Assembly: GCA_027625915.1 (NCBI GenBank)
Contig: JANTQA010000032.1
Coordinates: 6,014,001 to 6,078,000 of the forward strand
DNA: 64,000 bases
DNA from: Anaeramoeba flamelloides
Lineage: Eukaryota; Metamonada; Anaeramoebidae
Direction: 5' to 3'
Part shown: positions 1 through 12,227 of the stretch, in pieces
Layout: the number at the start of each line of letters is the position of its first letter
How positions within the stretch are numbered: position 1 is the stretch's first letter
Position numbers and translations under genes: made by a program
Notes under the pieces: model-generated
Database searches by the model: none
Told to the model about the DNA's origin: nothing
The model's input: only the letters and a program-made list of their open reading frames with translations

Positions 1-377
1 TTTATAATACACTTTTTAATTATTCTAAAGAATCAAAGCCAGATATTTTCAAAATTGTAATCAAATTCAAGTCAAAAATTTAAAATAAATTATTAACAAT
101 TTTTGAAACTCTACTTGATTCAAAAATTTTGACTCACTTTATAAAGTTAATGAAAGTTGTTTTGAGGGTTGATTACAGTATTCTTTACAAAAAAATATTT
201 TCAAATTTTTAAGATCAGAATCATTTTTTCTAATTTTGCAAACATTTGTTTTACTTTTGAAAATTTTTTTTTCTTTATGTTTTTAGTTTTGCTTTTTCAA
301 ATTTTTGTTTTTGTTTTTGTCTTTGTTTTACTTTTTTTTTTCGTTTTTTTGATTAATTTTTTTGATTAATTTTTTTT

Positions 378-415
<38 letters not shown>

Positions 416-704
416 TCTTGTAAAAAAAAAAAAGATCTTATATAAATTCGGGTACCCAGTGCCCCACTCTGAGAGTCGTGGAATACCAATTTTTAATCAC
501 GGAATGTGGAATTTTTATCTTTAATCGATAAACTTTCTATCGGGTTTTTGCTCCTCCTGTGTATTCAGGACGTGGATAGTTTCTAATTGGTTATGAAAAT
601 GATAAATTTATTTTTTATATATATATTAATTATTTTTCTTCTTCTCTTTTTTTTTTATTTGATGATTTTTCTTTAATTACTCCATTCTATAAATAAATAA
701 ATAA

Positions 705-735
<31 letters not shown>

Positions 736-1708
736 AAAAGATCTTCAAAAAGACTATGAATCACTCTGAAAATTGAGAGATATAATGTTCTATAAAACGA
801 ATTTAATTAGTTTCCAAAAAATCTTGTAGTTAAACTTTTTTTTAATATAATTTCAATAATAAAAAACCGGTCAGCTCATTTTAAAAATTGTGACTCACTT
901 TTTTTTAGTTTTTGATTTTTTTTTTTTTAATTTTTACAAACAATATTTGAAGTGAATAAACAATATATATATGAATAAAAAAACAAAATTTTGTTTAACT
1001 CGATACTTTACGAAATTTTACAATCAAAGCACAACTTTCCAAATGAAAAAATTATTTTAATTGACTGGAGATTGGACAAATCGGAAAATACTTGATCACT
1101 GATGAAACATTTTGTAACTTCTCTTTTTTGTTATCTTTTCTATATTTCTGGTTTAAACATGGGATATTGGTGAAATATTCCTTTGAATGTAATATTTTCT
1201 CATGGAAAAATAATTTTATTTTACGTGATTTCTACCATACTAGACTTTTTTTTAAAAAAAGGACTGTTTTAAATTGGTTTAAATATTCATTAATACTTCA
1301 TTATACAAATATCTCTAAATAAATTATTATAGATAGTGTTGATAATAAATTATAACATTTTTTACTAATGATCACAATTAAAAATTTTCATTTTTGAATT
1401 CATTGTTCTAATTCCGATTACAAAAAAAAAATAGAAACTTGAAATACCAGAATGGTGGTATTTAATAATTCACTTTTAGAACGTACAAAAGTAATTATTC
1501 GATTTTTTGATTTTTTTTTAAAAATTCCTTTTTCCCAATCTAAAGATGGAAACTCAAAATAATAGTGTTAAGTATTTAATAATTAATATTTATTACATTC
1601 AAAAGTAAATATTTTTATAATTCGAAAGATTTAATAAATAAAAATCGATAGAAAAACCCAAATTTTGATTAATTTTGTTATCTTTTTATAAATCTAATTA
1701 TAACGTTC

Positions 1709-2285
1709 TTTTTTGATTCGATTTGGAAAAAATCTCCTTGTTATGTTAAGAGTTTGGCCTGGAAGAACGACAAATATGAGATTGTTCGAAGTGATATAAG
1801 ATTATGTTGAGAAGTTCAAAGAACGACGATTAATATAATCTTAGCACTAGAACAATATCATATTTTGAGTCTGGAAGGAGAACCAAAACGAGTAAACATA
1901 AAAGGTGATTTTTGAACAAATAAAACAATATGAGGTGCTATTTATTTTTTAACTTGGGATCTAACTCTACACAACAAAAAACAAACGAAAAAAAACCAAT
2001 ACATTAACCAAATACAACTAATTGGTTATTTTTTAATGGAACTTTGAAGAACTTTTTCTTCAAGGGATCTTTTTCTCCCAATGAAGTTACTGTAAACACT
2101 GAAGTTAAAGGTTACATTTTCTAACATTGAGGATAAAAGTTGGTTTAAATTCATACAGAAACAAACCAGATCGTCCACTTTTCAATGAGTTTCTATCTCC
2201 GCTTTTGTTTTCCATTTGTAAGTCAATTCTCGAAAACAATCAAACTACAAAATCTGCGTTCATTGTGTTTCTTAACAGTTACTGA
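1709..2285 (+). pseudogene. Degraded coding-like patches, unknown family
   Basis: Three stretches read with coding-like amino-acid composition on the plus strand: about 1709-1915, 2023-2125 and 2124-2285. They use W, C, P, G, V and R instead of the K/N/I/F mix expected from random AT-rich DNA. The third reads for about 50 codons and includes the string DRPLFNEFLSPLLF. Frames change between patches and no start codon or splice pattern joins them convincingly, so I read this as the remains of a gene or mobile-element protein. I do not recognise the family. It could also be exons of a real gene whose introns I cannot place. Confidence 0.25.
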
Positions 2286-3608
2286 TTTTGAACATCCCTC
2301 TCCAAAATTTCTTTACTTGACATAGTAAAATAAAATGTTTTTTTTTTAATTTCGAAAATTTGTAAATGTTTTTTTCACCTTTTGAAAATCTTTTATTAAT
2401 GGTTTTATTTCTCCTTTTTTCAAAGAAAAAAGAGACCAAATGTTTTTTATTTTTAAAAAAAAAAAGATTGATTTCTTTGGGAGAAAAAGCCAAAACTTTG
2501 TATGATTTTAGACCCTGCTTTTAAACAAAGAAAGAGAATCCATTAAATTTACAACCTTTATGGGAAAGTTCATGGTCTTTTTTCTTTGTTGTCTATTGAT
2601 CAAATAATTGAGTGACTTGAACCAAATTAATTTTCGAATGTCGTAAATCCTTGAGCGCGGCAAACCTTATATATTTATGAGATTAAAAATTGGCAAAATA
2701 ATTTGGTTAAACTCTTTCAAAATAACTTTAAATAAGATTTTTAAAGTGGAATTTAAATAGTAAAATACTTCTTATTTTACCCAAATAGAATTCAAAATTA
2801 GAAGATCAAAAAATTTCCAAACTTTGCCTAATTACTGAAAGGATTTCCCAAAATCTTTCCACAAGTGACTACAATACTATCCTAAACTTTTGAGAGTTCT
2901 AATCTCTTTCTTATCAGTAGTTATGAGGAATTATATAGTTAAATTTTCCCAAATAAAAAGTTTGAGATAAAAAAAAAATATATAGCATCAATATGAAATT
3001 TGTTTCAGTCAAAGTGGCCCAACATTTTTTTCAAATTTCAAATATTTTTTATAAATGACCTTTGAAAATTCAATAAAAATTAAGTAGAATAATAAAAATC
3101 CAAGAATAATTTATATTCCGATGAAATAAAACTAATAAATCAATATAATTTGATAAAAATAAAAAAAAACCAAATTCTAAGGGAATTATTGAGAAAAACA
3201 ACAAGGTTCATTTTGATATTCTATTAAAGAACAAATAAACACCCAAAAAAAATAAAAAGGATTTCTCTACAATCACTTTTACTTTTCCATTAACCTTAAA
3301 ATGCCATATTTTTACAATGTGGTTTGAGATCTTGTAATAAAAAAAAAATTTACAAATGAATTAGGTTTCTGAAAAAAATCGAAAAATGAAAAAAATATTG
3401 AAAAAATTTACAAAAATGATTTCAATTTTGGAATTTCCGAAATAAATTTTCATCAGAATATCCATTCAAATTCTTTAAAACATATAATACAGCAATTGTT
3501 ACTGGGTTCTTTGAGTAGGAAATGGTTTTGTTCCATTGTTTGAATATAATTTTTCAACAGAATCTAAGAGTAAATTATTTAAATTTTTCTAATAATTGAA
3601 TTTTTTAA

Positions 3609-3899
3609 TAACTAATATACATTATGTGAAAAATCTAAGAAATTTATTTTGAAAATTTGAAGCCTTTGGAATAATGGACCAACACTTAAATTTATCACGT
3701 AAGGTAGAATTTTTTCTGAAATTGTTGGGTTATTCACAAAGATATAAATCATTTTTAATTGATGAGTATGATCAACTTTTTGTACTATTTTACAAATAAT
3801 ACTATTCAACTGATATGTTTTTTTCCAGATATTAGTACCATGTGGCACTAATGTGGTTACCACCCAATAACAACATAATTTAATCTTAAACTTGTTCTT
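3609..3899 (-). other. Open minus-strand frame, possible exon
   Basis: The minus strand is open for about 96 codons with an unusually protein-like composition (H, V, P, G, W and C present; includes the string VPHGTNIWKKTYQLN). There is no ATG at its start and no clear partner exon, so it is either an internal exon of an unseen gene, a relic, or chance. It lies upstream of, and opposite to, the metallophosphoesterase gene. No family recognised. Confidence 0.2.
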
Positions 3900-4049
3900 T
3901 CAAAAGTGCAAGTCCGTTAAATTATTAAAATCTGAAATGATCTTTTTCTTTCCTTTTGGATATTTTTCCTAAAAATTTTTCTTTGTTGAATAAGAAAACA
4001 AAACAACCAAATTTAAATCATTCTGCCCAAAAAAAAAAAAAAACTTCAA

Positions 4050-6772
4050 ATGAAATTATATCACAAATGCTTAATTCGAAAACCATTTTTCTTAATTTTG
4101 ATCTTTATGATTTCTCTTTTTTCAATTGGAATTTTTGGGATCTTATTTCTTATTTTAATAATTTTGTCAATCGGCGCCAAACGGTATCGAGGCAATCCAC
4201 AAACTGGGATAGCTGGAATGAATCTAGGATTTACATTTCTATTTTCAATGGCTTATAATTTTTTAGAGGAGCCAGAAGACAATACAAAAATGGATTATTC
4301 CTTATTTACAAGGCCGACAAAGGACACGATCTCTGAATACGCTTTCAAATATTTTATTCTCTTTGTAATTTTGCTAGGGGTTCTATCTAGCCTTAAGGCA
4401 AGGTACTTTACAAATAGCTTTAATTGGTTCACAGTTTATTTCCAAAGGATCACTTATCTTTTCCAAAGCTTTCTGCTCAGTTTTGTTATCGTTGGGCTCG
4501 TTTTGAGGTCTACCTTTTTTAAAACGCCGCATTGGAAATACTTTGAATATTGGACACTTGTCTTTCTTGCACCAACCCATATCGTGGGGTTGATCCAAAG
4601 CTTTTATAACCCAAGGTATGTCATTAATGTCACCTATAACCCCAGCGTTGACCATGGAAGGGCAATTAAAAGGGTTAGTTCCATTTTTGCAAAGAAACTG
4701 TCACCTACCTCCAACGAAACCGCGAAACCATTGCTTGGCAAGAGCAATTCAATCAACAAAGACAAAGACAATGATTCCGATCCCACAATGCGTCTAAAAA
4801 TCGTGCAGCTAACAGATATACATGTTGGCTCCATAATGACCGAGCAACGATTAAAAAGGATCTGCAAATGGGCCGTCAGCCAAAACCCAGACTTGGTCTT
4901 GCTCACGGGCGACTATTTAACCATTGAAACAAACACACAAGCTGGCTGTCAAATTTTAGAGAGGGGGTTGTCGCCACTCAAAGAGATTTCGAAAGACAGA
5001 ATTTTTGCTGTTCTTGGGAACCATGATTTGGAATTCAGAGAGGGTGTCGAAAGGGTGTTTGAGAATTTAGAAATCACTTTATTAAAAGACGAACACTCAA
5101 TTGTTAAAATAGATGAAATGGTTATCGAAATAGTTGGTTCCGATTTCCACCTAGCTGGCTATGAATATTTGTTGCACCTTGTCAAAAAATTCCCAAAAAG
5201 AAACGATGTCGACCTCCGAATATTGCTTTTGCACGACCCAAATAATTTCCAATATTTGCCAAATGATACACAATTTTTAGTCCTAAGTGGACACACACAC
5301 GGAGGATTAGTGGGGTTAAATTGGTTAGGACTAAAGATCTCAGTTGTTGCTTTCTTAATGCCCGATCAAGGAGTATGATTTCAATTTGTTTTTTATTTTT
5401 ATTTTTTAAATTGTTAGGGCAAGTGTAATCAGGATGTCTCCATTTTGAGAGTTTTTTTGATAAAAATCGACTTTTTAGAACAGTCCATTTCTGTTAAACC
5501 CTCTCGGTGAATGGTACAATATTACAATTACAATTAAGAATGGATATTTTGAGTGAGTCTCATCAGATTGAATTAAGGGACTAGTCTCTATTATTTTTTT
5601 TTTTTTTGACCAATTTCTAAATAAGTATTCCTTATCAAGAAATATGTTTAAGATTGAAAATAAACAGGGTATTTCAAATCTAAGTAATTGGCAAAAAATT
5701 TTCTCATGATCTTTATTAAATTTACCTAAAAAAATTTAATAGAGATTAGCCCCTTAAAGAATATCTCTACCTGAACATTTTTTTGAATTTCATTTTTATT
5801 ATTTTTTCTGAAATATATCGTATACTCAGGCTAAGGTTAATCCTAAAATTAAATCTAACGAAAACTCTCTCTTAATTGGAATTTTTATATCTTGATTTGA
5901 ATGAAATATCACATGAGTAGTTTCTTCCATAAATGAATTTTTATCAAAAAAAACTCTCAAAATAGAGTCATCATGTTTCCATTTGTGATGTATTGAAGAA
6001 CTATGGAAATTTAACGCACAGTTCATATTACTTTTATGTTTAACCCCATATTTATTGAACGGCGTTATATTTATTTAACACAAAGAATGTAAAGTAAATA
6101 GAAATTGTTAAATATATAAAATTTGGCTCATATTTCATTGTTGATGTTTAGGAATCGAACATATATGACATACTTATTTGGCTTGTTTTTAATTGGTATT
6201 ATATACTCATAAAAATTGTTGAAAAAAAAATTTTTTTTTCACTATAAGGAATAATCTTAAAGTATAATTTTTTCGATTATAAATAAAAAAAAAAATTCTG
6301 CTGTGAGTTTTTACAAAAAAATACTAAGAAAATAAATGATGATTATTTTATTTACATTTTTAATATTAAATGATTATAATATTATTTATTTTTCTATTTT
6401 ATATATTTTCTTTATTTTAATCTTAAAAGTGGTTTACAAAGGGAAATAATTTGCTGTATGTTCATAAAGGAACTGGATTTTATGCGTAATTATTTTTTTT
6501 TTTTTTTTGAAAATAATCTAATTTACAATTATCTTTAATTTTTTTTGTTTATGTTTCTAATCAAATTAATTTTTTTATTAATTTATTTATCTATTTTGTG
6601 TTTGTATCTATCCATCTATCTATGCGTGTGATAAAGTCCGATTAGATATGGCGTTACTGGTGAAGAATCAATTATTAAACTAAAATTTGTATCGACTGCA
6701 AATGACGAAATGAAAAGTGAAAAGTATTCTTCCAACAGCGAACTTTCACTTTCATCTTCAAGTGATAATTAA
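4050..6772 (+). CDS. Membrane metallophosphoesterase (TMPPE-like), three exons
   Basis: A calcineurin-like metallophosphoesterase anchored in a membrane by an N-terminal helical region. Exons, inferred from GT-AG borders that keep frame: 4050-5372, 6430-6485 and 6637-6772, giving 504 residues. Hydrophobic segments lie near residues 13-42, 55-70, 98-115, 134-152 and 168-185. The metal-binding motifs follow in family order: D256-x-H258, GDY near 295, GNHD 323-326, LLLHDP, and GHTHGG 414-419. Exon 2 is only 56 nt and supplies LLYVHKGTGFYA; exon 3 supplies PIRYGVTGEESIIKLKF. Together these match the conserved end of TMPPE and bacterial YkuE-type enzymes (YV..GT.YYG.P.RLG). A Ser-rich tail ends the protein. 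The substrate is unknown; the fold hydrolyses phosphate esters using two metal ions. The start is the first ATG of the frame that precedes the first membrane helix; a longer N-terminus is possible. Intron 1 carries a TTAA-flanked MITE. Confidence 0.9.
5577..5753. mobile_element. Short TTAA-flanked MITE, copy 1
   Basis: A 177-bp element inside intron 1 of the metallophosphoesterase gene. Its ends are inverted repeats (GGGACTAGTCTCTATTA at the left, the imperfect complement of it at the right), and each end abuts TTAA (5573-5576 and 5754-5757). A second copy at 32904-33074 has the same ends, the same TTAA flanks and a shared interior (for example AAAATAAACAGGGT). TTAA duplication with GGG-type ends is the habit of piggyBac-like transposons, so this is probably a non-autonomous derivative. 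Confidence 0.8.
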
Positions 6773-7720
6773 TGAATTAATCTGTTCATCTAATTAATTT
6801 TGTATTAAGATAATAACCCTTATATAAAAATATCTTAAAGCAACAAAAAATCTAAAATAATAATAATAATAATAAAAATAATAAAAATAATAATTCAAAT
6901 TTGAATATGTAATGAATTTTTTTAAAATTTTTAATATTAACTTTAAAATCAGAGTTAATTAAAAAATACCAAGAAAATAATGAAATTAAAAATATTTTAA
7001 ATATAATAACTTCATCTGAAAACCATTTATTTTCAAGATTCAAAATGTAATTATTTTATATTTTGTTTAAAACTGTAATTAAGTTCTGAACCCTGATTAG
7101 AATCTTTCAGAAAAAATATATATTAATGAATTAATTTTTAAATTCTTCAAAATATTTAAGATTTAATATAGAAAGTTTTTTAAAAGCATTGCATCGGCCT
7201 TACTTTCTGAGAAGTGGAATGGTAATTAAGGGAATATTTCCAATTTTCAAAATTGTTCATTTTTTCTATTTTTCAAAAATTGTCTATTCTATTGAAATTC
7301 ATTGCTTATTGGTATTTTAAACACCCTTTTTGTGGGGGTGGGTTAGATTTTTTTTCAAAAAGAATTAATCACGGTAGAAACTTCATTTGAATTTTTCTTT
7401 TTCTAAAGATACAAAATATAAAAATGGATATAATGATTGATTTTTTAAAAAAAGAAGTAAACTCTCTCTTTTTCTTGAAAAGAAAAAAAAAAAAAAAGTA
7501 TTTTTAAAAATAAAAGGGTAGATAAATTTTTTATTCGACTAAAAATTAAAGTTTTCGAGTCATTAGTCACTTCGTGCAAATAATAAAACATTTTGAGTAA
7601 TTCTAAATAACTTTGAAAATTAAAAAAGCATATTAATTAAATTTTAAACATTATGCATTTATCATGAAATAACCTTCTTAACAACGAATTAGATATATAT
7701 ATATATATATATTAATTCTA

Positions 7721-8306
7721 AGGTATTTCCAATAATGTAGGACAAATTTATTTTAAAATATATCTTTTAAACTCAATCTTCAAAAAAAGTATTTAAACAT
7801 CCGAAATCCTTAACCACCATTTATATATTCTTGATAATAATTCAATTTGTTTATTAGTTTTGTATTACATAAATAAAAAATATTAAATTTTCTGATCTCA
7901 ATTTTATCAGATATTTTTTAAAGGGTGAAAATTGATGTTTATTATTTTCTTATTGATTGAAAAAATTGTTTTCTTAACTTATTTAATCACAAGAAATTTT
8001 CAAATAGATTTGAAAACATATAACTAAATTTTATTTTTTTGTAAAATCATTTGTACCTTTTCCATATTTTCAGTTTTTTATTGAAATTGGTCTTAAATTG
8101 TTTTCTCCAAAAAAGTGCTTTTTTTTTTTCATTTTTTGGAAATATTTAATCCAAAATATTTTTAAATAAATACCTTAGTCATGTATTTAATCGGTATTAA
8201 AATTAAACTTAATTTGGTAATATCAATTAATAAATAGTTTCACTATCAAAGATGATTTTTTTATGAAAATGTTAACAAAAATGTCCCACTTTTTTAGAAA
8301 ATCCTT
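7721..8306 (-). mobile_element. AGGTATTTCC-ended TA transposon, short copy
   Basis: A 586-bp element with inverted ends of about 26 bp: AGGTATTTCC at the left, and the complement of GTCCCACTTTTTT and AAATCCTT at the right, next to TA. Its interior is homologous, in reverse orientation, to 52480-52740 inside the copy in RPT6 intron 3 (shared text around AATTTCAATAAAAAACTG and around ACCGATTAAAT). It has no coding capacity. TA flanks suggest a Tc1/mariner-type target choice. Confidence 0.65.
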
Positions 8307-11014
8307 ATTGTTGGTGAAATTTTGAAAAAAATTCATGTGATGATTGAATTTGGTAATCAAAATTAATACAAATATTGTAAAAAAAATGATTTTTGCTCTC
8401 TTATTCAATAATATTTTTTATTTTCTATCTGGGTTTTAAAAAATCAAAAAATTTAAAAAAAATTAAAATACAAAAAGAATTCAAATATCAATCTGACTTG
8501 AACTGTGAACCAAATAATTTCAATTTATAACATTATTTGTTAAAAAAACTCAAAACTTTTCTAATTAAAAAAATATTATTATTTTTTTTAAAATTTAATT
8601 AATAGTTTTATATTTTTTAAAATTTCCAATCCAAAATTTATTAATTGTTATTGAATGGTAACCAATGGATTAAACAAATTGTCTATGTAGTTCGTTATAT
8701 CTTTTATTATGGATAAATTATAAATTAGTGTATTTTATGCTATTTTTTGGTTCTAAGGATGATATAAATATACATAATAACAGGGAATAAACAAAGAGAA
8801 TAAAAGTGGAATATATAAATAGGGAAAGAAAAAAGAATATTAAAAAAGGTAAGTAAGAAAAAAGAGTGTATTTAGACACTAAGGGTGGAAATCTGAGATT
8901 TTATTATTTTAAAATAGGTTTATATAGGGAGAGATCTAAAAAAAAACTTTATATTTTCATAAAATTCACCATTATTATCAAAATAATGTTCATTATCGTT
9001 AAACTACCTTTTAGAATTAGCAGATTTCTTCATAGATCTTTTCTTTTTTTTTTTTTTTTTTTACTAAAATTTGTTTTGAAAAATTTTATCGAAAAAGATC
9101 AAGCTGAAAAAAAAAAAGATCTTCGAAAAGACAAATAAAAATTAAGAAAATTGGGAATATTCGATGTCATTTAAAACGAATAAAATAATTAGCGCAAAAT
9201 CTTTCTGAAAATAATTGTTAAGTGGAATCTCAAGAATAGAAAATATCTAATGCTTATTTCAAAAATTGTATTTCGATTATTTTTTTTTTATTGGTTTTTG
9301 TTTTTGTTTTTTTTCAGAGTTTCCAAAATGATTAATTTTTTGAAATTTTTAAAATTATTAAAATTTATTTAAATTTTGAATCATAAAATTAAAACAATTT
9401 CAATGGAATCAGTTTTTATCAAACATTTTCAACTTTTTAATGTCCTTTTTAAGTATAATTTTTCAAAAAAATAAAAAATTAATATATAAGTAATCTATGG
9501 AATCAAAGATAAAATTTCTTTATTAGATATCAAAACTCAATTAAAAAAAAAAAAAAATGAATATTCTTTTAATTGAATTTCAAAGCAAAATAATGCCCTT
9601 GTAAGGAAAAAACTTTATAACATCATTATTGATGAAAAATTGATGAAAAATAAAACCCCAAGAAGAAAAACCTCAAATATTATTTTTTTAAGAAATATTA
9701 AATTCTTTTTGAAAATAAAAATGAAAAAATTAAATTTATAAATTTTAAAAATTTGAGAATGATTGGATTCTATGAAAAACTGAATGTAAACCAGAAATAA
9801 TTTGAAGTTTAACGATTGGAAGAAGAAGAAAAAATCATTAAAAGATTTCATGGAATCAAAAATAACAATTATTTGAGATTTTGTTTGAAAAAAGAATCAA
9901 AATGTGATCTCTGAATTTTTTTTAAATTTTTAAATATTCAGTTTTTAATTTGGTTAGAATGATTTAAAAGTGAATTACACATAAGATTTAATCATTATTT
10001 GTGTTTAAAAGTTAAATAATATATATTTTTTATCTGTATAATTTATTATTTTTAGTGAGACGCAATTTTTGAAATGGAATTTACTTATAAATAAATAAAA
10101 AAATTAATTATATTTTTATTAACAATAAAAGATTTTTAAGAATTAAAAATGAAAAACATATTTTGATAAGTTTTTGATAATTTTTATTTTAAATTTTTGT
10201 GATTCAATTCTACTAAAAAAATATATATTTAATGTTATTTTTTTGGTGGTAATACACAAAATCTCAGAAATTTTATCAAAAATAAAATTTTAAAATAAAA
10301 AAAAAATTGAAAAGAAAAATAATAATAATAAATGAGTAATGATTTTAAATATTTAACAACACCCTTTTTTCTTCACTTCTTCTTTTTCAATTTCATTCTC
10401 ATCATAAATTGGATGATTTTTGAGTTGAATTTGTTTAATCTATAATTTTAGTTTTGATTTCGAGGGAAAAATAAAATCCAAAAAGTATGATGAAAAAATA
10501 ATAAATAATAAGGTGTTTTAATTTTGTTTTCGGAATTCAAATACTTACTGAACTATTTAAAACAATTTCGCCTGATTCTACTTGATTAAAAATATTTTCT
10601 GCAATTTTTGTAAATGACTATAAAATTAAAATTAAAAAAAAAAAAAAAGATAAAATAGAAAAGAAATATATTTGATTAAATTTATGAAAATGAATTATAA
10701 GAATGTTTAAACTGAAGGTATAAGTTCTAATAACTCGTAAAGGTATCAATTTTTGGTTTTTTTTATCATTTTCTCAAAAAGTTAAAAAAATGTCTAAGGT
10801 ATAATTTTTATTAAAACATCAGTTTTATATTTCTGAAAGCTACTAATTTCTTTGGGGATTCATTTGAACTACTTTAATTATATTTTGATTATTATTAAAA
10901 ACTGAATGTGAATCAAAACAACTCCCATCACAATCCATATGTAATTCTTAAGAAAATTAGAAATATTCACACACCGTTCAAGAATGTTTTATTATTCAAA
11001 ATTGAAACTGGTTG

Positions 11015-11420
11015 CCGTAGCGTCTTATAAAATGAAGTGGGGGTGCCATAGAGTGCATATTTTTTCCAGAATTTAAAAAAATCTAGTAAAATCTTTGATT
11101 TTTCTCTATTTTTTTGAATTTTGGAAATCCGAATGTTAAGTGCCTAGGGTTTTTTTAATTTGAGAAATAAAATCAAAAAAAACATTAAAAAATCTTTTCC
11201 CAAAATCAAAAAAATAGAGAAAAATCAAAGATTTTAAGAAATTCTTTTAAATTCTGGAAAATTTAATAATTATTTTCTGTTTTATTCTGAATATCTATCT
11301 ATTTTCAGAAGAAACCGCAAAAATAAGAAAAATAACAGATGTTTTTTAATTTAAGAAATAAATCAAAATGGTAGAAATTTTCTTTTTATTTCTTAACTTA
11401 AAAAAACCTAACTACAAATA
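11015..11420. repeat. Composite hairpin array (eroded copy)
   Basis: Inverted-repeat modules of the type also seen at 22.7, 44.2, 53.5 and 62.1 kb. One module is TTTTCCAGAATTTAAAA... against its complement with an AATAGAGAAAAATCAAA core; another is a TTAATTTGAGAAATAAA arm pairing with its complement and bordered by CCTAGG-like text. Spacers contain GCCATAGAGTGC, a version of the 10-bp GAGTGCTGTA unit. No coding capacity. Confidence 0.6.
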
Positions 11421-12028
11421 ATAGTTTTTTATTTTGCAAGGCAAATGATATTATTATTTTTGAATTTTTATATTTTCTACTTCTCTCTTTTTTTTGTGAT
11501 AAATTATCTTTAATTACTCCTTTCTCGTAAAAAATAAATAAAAAGAATATTATTCTTTTGATTTATTTGTGTAAAAAAATAAATTTCTTTTCTACAAGAA
11601 GAAACACAGAAGTTTTCGTTTTGTTTGCAATTTTTTAAGTTATTAGAATTATTTTTCAAGATTTTGAATGTTTTTATCAATATGATTAAAAAAAAAGTAA
11701 AACTAAATAATCAAACATTGATTTTTTTTTTTTTTTCATTTTTCTTTTTTATTTTTTTTTTGAAAGTCAAATTGAAAAAAAATTGTTTTTAAACTCCAAA
11801 TTAACTTGAAGAAAATTGAGAATTTCAAATTTCTTTTAAAATGAAGGTATTTATTATAGTCAAAAATTTATCTTCAAGGATTTTAATTTTCCAAAGAAAT
11901 TGAGAAATTTTTCATCAGACGTTCCATTGAAAGTGTCCAAAAATTGTTTTTAACATTTTATTTTTTTAGGAAATTTAGATTTTGTTCGGGAATATCTTTT
12001 ATGAAGAACAATTAGAATTCAAAGTTAA

Positions 12029-12227
12029 CAGTCAGTTTCGATTTTAAGGTACAAACTTTCAACTAAATTTAGGGCACAAACAAAATCTCAAATTAAGGTA
12101 CAAAATTTGGAATTTTATTTTTTACAATTGATTTTTACTAGAATTTGAATTTTGTGTCTTTAATTTGAGATTTTTATTGTGCCTTAAATTTCGTTGAAAG
12201 TATGTGCCTTAAAAGTGAAACTGACTG
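12029..12227. mobile_element. CAGTCAG foldback MITE, copy 1
   Basis: A 199-bp near-palindrome. It begins CAGTCAGTTT, continues TTTTAAGGTACAAACTTTCA, and ends with the complement (TTGAAAGTATGTGCCTT, then AAAAGTGAAACTGACTG). The right end abuts TA; the left flank has drifted. Three further copies are in the window, at 35092-35287, 35518-35769 and 42070-42267. The whole unit could fold into one long hairpin. TA flanks and CAGT ends are typical of Tc1/mariner-derived MITEs. Confidence 0.85.

Larger units (their letters stand above)
1..3955. other. AT-rich region without confirmed gene
   Basis: No gene can be supported here. Most of it is poly-T/poly-A and AT-rich sequence, with an AAAT microsatellite near 675-735. 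A patch of higher GC at about 445-590 contains GGGTACC and a CCCCACTCTGAGAG segment and reads partly open on the minus strand, but matches no family I recognise. Coding-like but interrupted patches at 1.7-2.3 kb and an open minus-strand frame at 3.6-3.9 kb are listed separately. The stretch just before 4050 would have to hold the promoter of the metallophosphoesterase gene; no distinct motif stands out. Confidence 0.6.

Noticed and set aside
4383-4906. Two minus-strand frames of 90 codons each
   Set aside because: Antisense shadows of the metallophosphoesterase exon, which has clear family motifs.
6150-6180. GTTCGATTCC on the minus strand as a tRNA B box
   Set aside because: No T-stem, no A box and no cloverleaf can be folded around it. 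No other tRNA or rRNA candidate was seen.
6150-6240. NRTYMTYLFG reading after a TTTAG acceptor, looking like the conserved TNRTYV segment of metallophosphoesterases
   Set aside because: It does not fit the phase of exon 1 and runs to a stop; the exon at 6430-6485 fits phase, splice sites and motif.
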